From the NCBI GenBank assembly GCA_963699345.1, contig CAVOTL010000007.1, forward strand, positions 1 through 64,000: a DNA stretch of 64,000 bases, in the 5' to 3' direction. How positions within the stretch are numbered: position 1 is the stretch's first letter; every line of letters starts with the position of its first letter. The position numbers and the translations under genes were made by a program. The DNA comes from Bog-756 sp963699345 (GTDB taxonomy: Bacteria > Actinomycetota > Acidimicrobiia > Acidimicrobiales > RAAP-2). The notes beneath the pieces are model-generated. The model worked only from the letters and a program-made list of their open reading frames with translations, ran no database searches and had not been told where the DNA came from. This document shows, one piece after another, positions 58,886 to 64,000 of the stretch.

Positions 58886-58890
58886 GCGCC

Positions 58891-59920
58891 GTGGACGTCG
58901 CCGGGGGAGCCGGGACCCCGGCGGACACCGACCCCGACCCGTCCGACCGCGCACTGCTCCGCGCCGGCGAGAAGGTCCTGCTGGTCGACGCCAAGCAACG
59001 GCGCTACCTGCTGACCCTCCGGACCGGCGCCTCCTTCCACACCCATGTCGGGATCGTGGCCCACGACGACCTCATCGGGGCCTACGAAGGCGCCACCGTC
59101 CTCGGGAGCACGGGGCGACGGTTCCTGGTGGTCCGGCCGACCCTGGCCGACATGGTCCTGAAGATGCCCCGAGGGGCCCAGGTCATCTATCCGAAGGACC
59201 TGGCCGCCATCCTCATGGAGGCGGACATCGCACCCGGCGTCCACGTGCTGGAGGCGGGTGTCGGCTCCGGCGCCCTCTCCATGGCGCTGCTGCGGGCCGG
59301 GGCCTCGGTCGTGGGGTACGAGCTGCCGCGAGGACTTCGCCAACCGGGCGCACAACAACGTGGTGGCCATGGTGGGCGACGGGGCCGACTACCGGGTGGA
59401 GCTGCGCGACGTCTACGAGGGCATCGAGGAGCGGGGCCTCGACCGGGTGGTGCTCGACCTCCCCGAGCCGTGGCGGGTGGTGCCCCACGCGGAGGTGGCG
59501 CTGCGCTCGGGCGGCCTGATCTGCGCCTACCTGCCGACCATCAACCAGACGGCCCAGTTCCGGCACGCCCTCGACGAGAGCCGGTTCGGGATGGCCGTCA
59601 CGCTCGAGGTGCTGCACCGGACCTGGCACATCGAGGACCGCTCGGTGCGACCGGACCACCGCATGGTGGGACACACCGGATTCCTGACCACCGCGCGTCT
59701 GCTCCGCCCCGAGGAGATGGGGGCGCGACCCGGGGGCCCGGTCGGTCGGGTGCCCCCGGCCGGTGCGGCCGGCATCCCCCGTGCGGCCCGACCGGACGAC
59801 GACGGTGCGGCCGGACCGGACGACGACGGTGCGGCCCGACCGGACGACGACGGTGCGGCCCGACCGGACGACGACGGTGATCCCGCCGACGCCGACGAGC
59901 CGACGACGGATCCCACCTAA
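58891..59920 (+). pseudogene. trmI: tRNA (adenine-N1)-methyltransferase TrmI, split by a one-base insertion
   Basis: It makes m1A58 in the T-loop of tRNAs. The N-terminal frame from the GTG at 58891 reads FHTHVGIVAHDDLIGAYEGA, then VYPKD-type IYPKDLAAILMEADI and the SAM motif VLEAGVGSGALSMALLRAG, to GYELP near 59328. There the frame breaks. One C too many in CTGCCGCGAGGAC shifts it; without that C the protein reads GYELREDFANRAHNNVVAM, the conserved motif, and continues to DLPEPWRVVPHAEVAL and the stop at 59920. The C-terminus has an acidic repeat tail. The complete protein would be about 342 aa. It is a sequence error or a recent mutation; trmI is normally retained. Confidence 0.82.
59781..59876 (+). 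repeat. Four 24-bp tandem repeats in the trmI tail
   Basis: Units begin at 59781, 59805, 59829 and 59853 and are nearly identical, coding (A)ARPDDDG. They add an acidic, disordered extension to TrmI. The 24-nt period keeps the frame, so copy number could vary between strains. Confidence 0.85.
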
Positions 59921-59929
59921 CCCGCCCCC

Positions 59930-60655
59930 GTGGACCCGGTCGAGCCCTACGCCAGTCTCCGGTGGCCCACCGAGATCGGCGCGTTGGAGGCCAAGCGGGA
60001 GCTGGCGGAGCTGGCGGCGGACCGGGTGGAGCAGCTGGTGGCGTCGGCGGGCCCGGCCCCCCGGGTGGGCCTCGGGTCGGGATCGACCTCGTTCCTGACC
60101 CTGCTGGCGTTGGTCGGTCGGCGGGACCGGCTGCCGCCGGACCTGGCGTTCTGTCCGACGAGCTACGAGATGGAATGGTACGCGGCGGCGGCCGGCCTGG
60201 AGGTGGTGCCCCTGGCCGGGGTGCGGCTGACGGTGGCCTTCGACGGTGCCGACCAGGTGGATCCCGAGGGGGGTCTGGTGAAGGGGCGGGGAGGCGCGAT
60301 GCAGCGGGAGCGGGCCGTCCTCTCGGCGGCCGAGCGGGGCCTCATCGTGGTGGACGGTTCCAAGCGGGTCCCGGTCCTCGGGAGTTGCCCCCTGCCGCTC
60401 GCCCTGCGCCCGGCGGGCATCTTCGCCACGGTGGCCGCCGTCGAGGAGCGGACGGGCATGGCCGTGGGGCTGCGGACCGGGACGGGCAAGGACGGACCCG
60501 TCCTGTCGGAGTCGGGCGACGTGCTCGCCGACCTTCTGGTGCCGCACGGTTCCGCCATCACGGCCGAGCTCGACGCATCCGTCCGGTCGGCCGACGGGGT
60601 GGTCGAGACGGGCTACTTCGCGCCGAGTCCCCGGCGACAGGTCGTCGGGGGGTGA
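59930..60655 (+). CDS. rpiA: Ribose-5-phosphate isomerase A
   Basis: 241 aa from a GTG 10 nt after the trmI stop. It interconverts ribose and ribulose 5-phosphate. Family residues are intact: GLGSGST (47-53), and VAFDGADQVDPEGGLVKGRG with the catalytic Asp pair and Lys, and QRERAVL with the acidic catalytic residue. It completes the pentose phosphate set with the operon at 48730-55280, although it is on the other strand. Confidence 0.92.
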   Translation: MDPVEPYASLRWPTEIGALEAKRELAELAADRVEQLVASAGPAPRVGLGSGSTSFLTLLALVGRRDRLPPDLAFCPTSYEMEWYAAAAGLEVVPLAGVRLTVAFDGADQVDPEGGLVKGRGGAMQRERAVLSAAERGLIVVDGSKRVPVLGSCPLPLALRPAGIFATVAAVEERTGMAVGLRTGTGKDGPVLSESGDVLADLLVPHGSAITAELDASVRSADGVVETGYFAPSPRRQVVGG

Positions 60656-60712
60656 CGGAACGGTCCGGCGGTGGAACGGGACACCGGGCGGTGGTCCGTG
60701 GGGGCCGGTCGC

Positions 60713-60949
60713 TCAGCCCTGCTCGATGAAGATGCACTCCCCGGGGCACTCCTCGGAGGCCTCGACCACGGCGTCCTCGAGCTCACCGGGAACGGCGGCC
60801 ATGCCGGAGGAGCCGCCCGGGTCGTTCTTCACGTCGGCGCCTTCCTTCACATAGGCGAGGCCGTCGTCGAGAAGCGTGAAGACCGCGGGCGCGATCTCCT
60901 CGCAGAGGCCGTCTCCCGTGCAGAGATCTTGGTCGATCCAGACCTTCAT
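60713..60949 (-). CDS. Ferredoxin, [3Fe-4S]-type
   Basis: 78 aa from the ATG at 60949 (AGGAG about 10 nt upstream). The N-terminal cluster motif is DLCTGDGLCEEIAP (Cys10 and Cys16, C-x5-C) and the C-terminal one is ECPGECIFIE. This spacing is that of small acidic ferredoxins with one [3Fe-4S] cluster, common partners of P450s and other oxidoreductases. There is an inserted loop (GADVKNDPGGSSGMAAV). It could serve KorAB as electron acceptor, but nothing in the sequence shows that. It is divergent from arc. Confidence 0.9.
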   Translation of the reverse strand: MKVWIDQDLCTGDGLCEEIAPAVFTLLDDGLAYVKEGADVKNDPGGSSGMAAVPGELEDAVVEASEECPGECIFIEQG

Positions 60950-61239
60950 CAGCTGTGTCTCTCCTACATGTCTCTCGGCTCGAACGCGTGGGACCCGTGT
61001 CCTCGGGATCCCGGCGGCCGACGGGGTGGATCCCGTCGCATCCCCGCGGGGTGCCGGGCCCGTTGCTCGCCTCATGCTATCCGCTGTGGGGCCACGAACG
61101 GCATTCCCCACCCCGGGGGGCGCCCGACGGGGTGCCGGGGTGCCGGACCGTGCCGCGGGGTCCCGGGGTACCGGGGGGGACGACGGATCGCGAGGTCGCC
61201 CGGTGTAGGGTCGGATCGCAGGTCCCCTGTGCGAGCGAG
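60950..61239. other. Divergent promoter region of ferredoxin and arc (290 nt)
   Basis: Plus-strand TAGGGT at 61206-61211 is the likely arc -10. Minus-strand TAGCAT at 61073-61078 could serve the ferredoxin with a leader of about 115 nt. The stretch between is GC-rich with short inverted repeats. No RNA gene or ORF was recognised. Confidence 0.45.
61206..61211 (+). promoter_or_regulatory. -10 box (TAGGGT) of arc
   Basis: TAGGGT ends 28 nt before the arc GTG at 61240, so arc would have a short leader of about 20 nt rather than a leaderless start. Confidence 0.4.
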
Positions 61240-63018
61240 GTGATAGCGACGGTTGATTTCGACGATGCCGACGGCCAGCGCCGGGCGGCGGACGAGGAAG
61301 ACCTGGAGACGCTGCGGGCGCGTGCCCTGACGGCCGAGGAGGAGGTGACGGTCCTCCGGCGTCGGCTGCAGGAGAGCCCGCGCCGGGTCCAGACCCTCGA
61401 GGAGAAGCTCCTCGAGACCAAGGGACAGCTCGCCCAGGCCGTCTCCCAGAACGAGAAGCTCACCTTCACCCTGCAGACGGCCAAGGAGCACGTGGCCAAC
61501 CTGCGTGACGAGGTCGAGAAGCTGACCCAACCGCCGTCGGCCTACGGGACGTACCTCGGCGCCAACGACGACGGGACCGTCGACGTGTTCTCGGGAGGTC
61601 GCAAGATCCGCGTCTCCCTCCATCCCGACATCGAGATCCCGGCGCTGCACCGGGGCGACGAGGTCGTGCTCAACGAGTCGCTCAACGTGATCCTGGCCCG
61701 CCAGGGCGAGGGCCAGGGCGAGGTCGTCGTGTTGAAGGAGCTGATGGCCGACGGCCGCCGCGCCCTGGTGTACGGCCGGGCCGACGAGGAGCGCGTGGCG
61801 GACCTCGCCGACTCGCTCGTCGGGGTCAAGCTGCGAGCCGGCGACACCGTGCTGATGGAGAGCCGGACAGGTCTGCTGATCGAGAAGCTCGACCGTCCCG
61901 AGGTCGAGGAGCTCGTGCTCGAAGAGGTCCCGGACGTCACCTACGCGGACGTGGGGGGACTCGACGACCAGATCGAGGCGATCACGGACGCGGTCGAGCT
62001 GCCCTACCTGTACCGGGAGCTCTACGCCGAGCACCGGCTGCCGGCCCCGAAGGGCATCCTGCTGTACGGGCCGCCGGGCTGCGGCAAGACGCTGATCGCC
62101 AAAGCGGTAGCCAACTCGCTGGCCAAGAAGGTCGCCGAGGTCACCGGCAACACCAACACCCGCAGCTACTTCTTGAACATCAAGGGCCCTGAACTCCTGA
62201 ACAAGTACGTGGGGGAGACGGAGCGTCAGATCCGTCTCGTCTTCCAGCGGGCCCGGGAGAAGTCGGAGGAGGGCGTGCCCGTCATCGTCTTCTTCGACGA
62301 GATGGACTCGCTGTTCCGCACCCGGGGCACAGGCATCAGCTCGGACATGGAGTCCACCATCGTTCCCCAGCTGCTGGCCGAGATCGACGGGGTCGAGACG
62401 CTGAAGGACGTCATCGTCATCGGGGCGTCCAACCGCGAGGACCTGATCGATCCGGCCATCCTGCGCCCCGGGCGCCTCGACGTGAAGATCCGCATCGAAC
62501 GCCCGAACGAGGCGGCCGCCACGCAGATCTTCTCCCGGTACCTCTCCGCCGACCTGCCGCTCGACGCCGACGAGGTCCGGACCCTCGGGGGCGGCGACCC
62601 GGCCAAGGCCACCCAGGCCATGATCGAATCCACCGTCGCCGAGATGTACCGCGACGACGAGGAGAACCGCTTCTTGGAGGTCACGTACCAGAACGGTGAC
62701 AAGGAGGTCCTGTACTACCGGGACTTCAGCTCCGGGGCGATGATCGAGAACATCGTCCGCCGGGCCAAGAAGCTGGCCATCAAGCGGGCCATCGCCGGCG
62801 AGGGCCGGGGGATCCGGACCCAGGACCTGCTCGAGTCGATCCGCCAGGAGTACAAGGAGAACGAGGACCTCCCGAACACCACCAACCCCGACGACTGGGC
62901 CAAGATCTCCGGGAAGAAGGGTGAGCGGATCGTCTACATCCGCACGCTGATCAGCGATCGCGACGAAACGACCGGCGGACGCTCGATCGAGCGGGTCGGG
63001 ACCGGTCAGTACCTCTGA
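61240..63018 (+). CDS. arc: Proteasome-associated ATPase ARC/Mpa
   Basis: 592 aa. The hexameric AAA+ unfoldase takes up pupylated proteins through its coiled coils and feeds them to the 20S proteasome. Residues 20-95 are the coiled coil that binds Pup. Tandem OB domains follow to about 225. The AAA module has Walker A GPPGCGKT (277-284), Walker B VIVFFDEMD (Asp353, Glu354) and sensor region ILRPGRLDVKI. The C-terminus ends GQYL, the HbYX-like motif that docks into the proteasome alpha ring. The start GTG lies where the coiled-coil region begins. It is followed by dop at 63079; pup and prcBA would be expected past the window edge. Confidence 0.96.
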   Translation: MIATVDFDDADGQRRAADEEDLETLRARALTAEEEVTVLRRRLQESPRRVQTLEEKLLETKGQLAQAVSQNEKLTFTLQTAKEHVANLRDEVEKLTQPPSAYGTYLGANDDGTVDVFSGGRKIRVSLHPDIEIPALHRGDEVVLNESLNVILARQGEGQGEVVVLKELMADGRRALVYGRADEERVADLADSLVGVKLRAGDTVLMESRTGLLIEKLDRPEVEELVLEEVPDVTYADVGGLDDQIEAITDAVELPYLYRELYAEHRLPAPKGILLYGPPGCGKTLIAKAVANSLAKKVAEVTGNTNTRSYFLNIKGPELLNKYVGETERQIRLVFQRAREKSEEGVPVIVFFDEMDSLFRTRGTGISSDMESTIVPQLLAEIDGVETLKDVIVIGASNREDLIDPAILRPGRLDVKIRIERPNEAAATQIFSRYLSADLPLDADEVRTLGGGDPAKATQAMIESTVAEMYRDDEENRFLEVTYQNGDKEVLYYRDFSSGAMIENIVRRAKKLAIKRAIAGEGRGIRTQDLLESIRQEYKENEDLPNTTNPDDWAKISGKKGERIVYIRTLISDRDETTGGRSIERVGTGQYL

Positions 63019-63065
63019 GGTCCCCGCCGCCCCGCCGGGGGCTGCCGTTCGACCGGCGCCGAGGG

Positions 63066-63071
63066 TAGGGT
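63066..63071 (+). promoter_or_regulatory. -10 box (TAGGGT), leaderless start of dop
   Basis: TAGGGT ends 7 nt before the ATG at 63079, within the 60-nt gap after arc, so dop may have its own promoter. Confidence 0.5.
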
Positions 63072-63078
63072 CGCCCGC

Positions 63079-64000
63079 ATGGCCATTCCCAAGGTCTGTG
63101 GCATCGAGACCGAATACGGCATCCAGGTGGTCAACGGCGACCCGAACCCGATCGCCGCGTCGTCCGTGCTCATCAACGCCTATGCCCGGGACGTGGCCCG
63201 CCAGCAGACGGGCTGGGACTTCGAGGACGAGGCCCCGGGCAACGACGCCCGCGGTGCGGTCAAGGAGGGCTCGATGCCCCCGCTGGTCGAGACCCACCTC
63301 GTCAACACCGTGCTCACCAACGGGGCCCGCTACTACGTCGACCACGCCCATCCCGAGTTCTCGTCGCCGGAGTGCTCCAACGCCCTCGAGGCGCTGACCT
63401 ACGACCGGGCGGGCGAGGCCATCGTCGTCCGCTCCATGGAGGCCGCCGACGCGTCGTCCCACGACGGTTCCCGACTCGTCGTCTACAAGAACAACTCCGA
63501 CGGCAAGGGCAACTCCTACGGCTGCCACGAGAACTACCTGATGGACCGGGACACCCCCTTCAGCCGGATCGTGGCCGGCATCACGCCCCACTTCGTCACC
63601 CGCCAACTCTTCTGCGGGGCCGGCAAGGTGGGGAGCGAGACGCCGTTCCACGAAGCCGGCTCTGTCGACTTCCAGCTGTCACAGCGGGCCGAGTTCTTCG
63701 AGGAGCAGGTGGGCCTGGAGACGACGCTCAAACGGCCGATCGTCAATACGCGCGACGAGCCCCACGCCGACCCCCACCGCTACCGTCGGCTGCACGTCAT
63801 CGTCGGCGACGCCAACCTGGCCGAGGTGGCCACCTTCCTGAAGCTCGGGACCACCTCGCTGATCCTGGCCATGATCGAGGACGACGCGGCCACCGGTCGG
63901 CCCCTGGCCCTCGCCGATCCGGTCCGGGCGATCCATGCGGTCGCCGTCGACCGGACCTTCACCCTGCCGTTGCAGATGGCCGACGGCTCCACCGCCACCG
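63079..64000 (+). CDS. dop: Depupylase/deamidase Dop, 5' part
   Basis: 307 codons are visible; the gene runs off the window. Dop deamidates Pup-Gln to Pup-Glu and removes Pup from substrates. The start IPKVCGIETEYGIQVVNGDP carries the ATP-grasp-like IETEYG motif shared with PafA. The Dop-specific N-terminal loop WDFEDEAPGNDARG is present, which separates it from PafA. YYVDHAHPEFSSPECSN and VVYKNNSDGKGNSYGCHENY follow as in the family. Gene order arc-dop is the usual one. Confidence 0.95.
   Translation, partial: MAIPKVCGIETEYGIQVVNGDPNPIAASSVLINAYARDVARQQTGWDFEDEAPGNDARGAVKEGSMPPLVETHLVNTVLTNGARYYVDHAHPEFSSPECSNALEALTYDRAGEAIVVRSMEAADASSHDGSRLVVYKNNSDGKGNSYGCHENYLMDRDTPFSRIVAGITPHFVTRQLFCGAGKVGSETPFHEAGSVDFQLSQRAEFFEEQVGLETTLKRPIVNTRDEPHADPHRYRRLHVIVGDANLAEVATFLKLGTTSLILAMIEDDAATGRPLALADPVRAIHAVAVDRTFTLPLQMADGSTAT

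Overview
The window is chromosomal DNA from a high-GC actinobacterium, most likely of the class Acidimicrobiia. That placement is an inference. It rests on the actinobacterial look of the partial 16S rRNA, the Pup-proteasome genes (ARC/Mpa ATPase, Dop), F420 biosynthesis (fbiC), and the conserved actinobacterial block pgsA-like / gcvH / FHA (GarA-like) / MerR (FtsR-like) / DUF151. There are no tRNAs, insertion sequences, prophage or CRISPR arrays. This is core housekeeping sequence packed with very short gaps.

Layout. 1-4884: rRNA operon (16S 3' part, 23S, 5S, terminator) with no tRNA in the 16S-23S spacer. 4961-9000: secreted lipoprotein, sulfotransferase, and a two-gene iron system (EfeO lipoprotein, EfeB DyP peroxidase). 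9039-15271: TPR protein, class I aldolase, 2-oxoacid:ferredoxin oxidoreductase KorAB, DUF1697. 15297-18617 (minus): propeller-like lipoprotein, DUF1015, SGNH hydrolase. 18734-24776 (plus): the conserved block from CDP-alcohol phosphatidyltransferase to DUF151, including a nucleotidyltransferase fused to a degenerate phosphomannomutase domain. 24845-28530: AcuI/YhdH reductase and membrane proteins. 28531-28856: an AT-richer gap with a PHO-box-like repeat and a strong hairpin. 28857-31912 (minus): thiamine operon thiO-thiS-thiG-thiD. 32115-38247: glutamate synthase gltBD. 38285-44981: GNAT acetyltransferase, NlpC/P60 hydrolase, acyl-CoA synthetase, three small proteins, ArsB-like permease, membrane protein. 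44982-57502: a small leaderless gene, then a nearly unbroken minus-strand run, read from the right: cupin, FIST, tkt, tal, gnd, zwf, pgl, fbiC, LOG. 57559-60655: thioesterase, three small membrane proteins, trmI, rpiA. 60713-64000: ferredoxin, then arc and the start of dop.

Together the genes cover the aldolase step of glycolysis, the pentose phosphate pathway (zwf, pgl, gnd, rpiA, tkt, tal), the 2-oxoglutarate node (KorAB, GltBD and a GarA-like FHA protein), thiamine diphosphate supply (used by KorB and Tkt), F420 supply and pupylation. Two patterns run across the window. First, more than a dozen starts are preceded by TANNNT exactly 6-8 nt before the ATG/GTG, the layout of leaderless transcripts. 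Second, three genes (42303-42568, FIST, trmI) are split by one-base indels in C/G-rich runs, which suggests base-calling errors in the assembly or recent decay.
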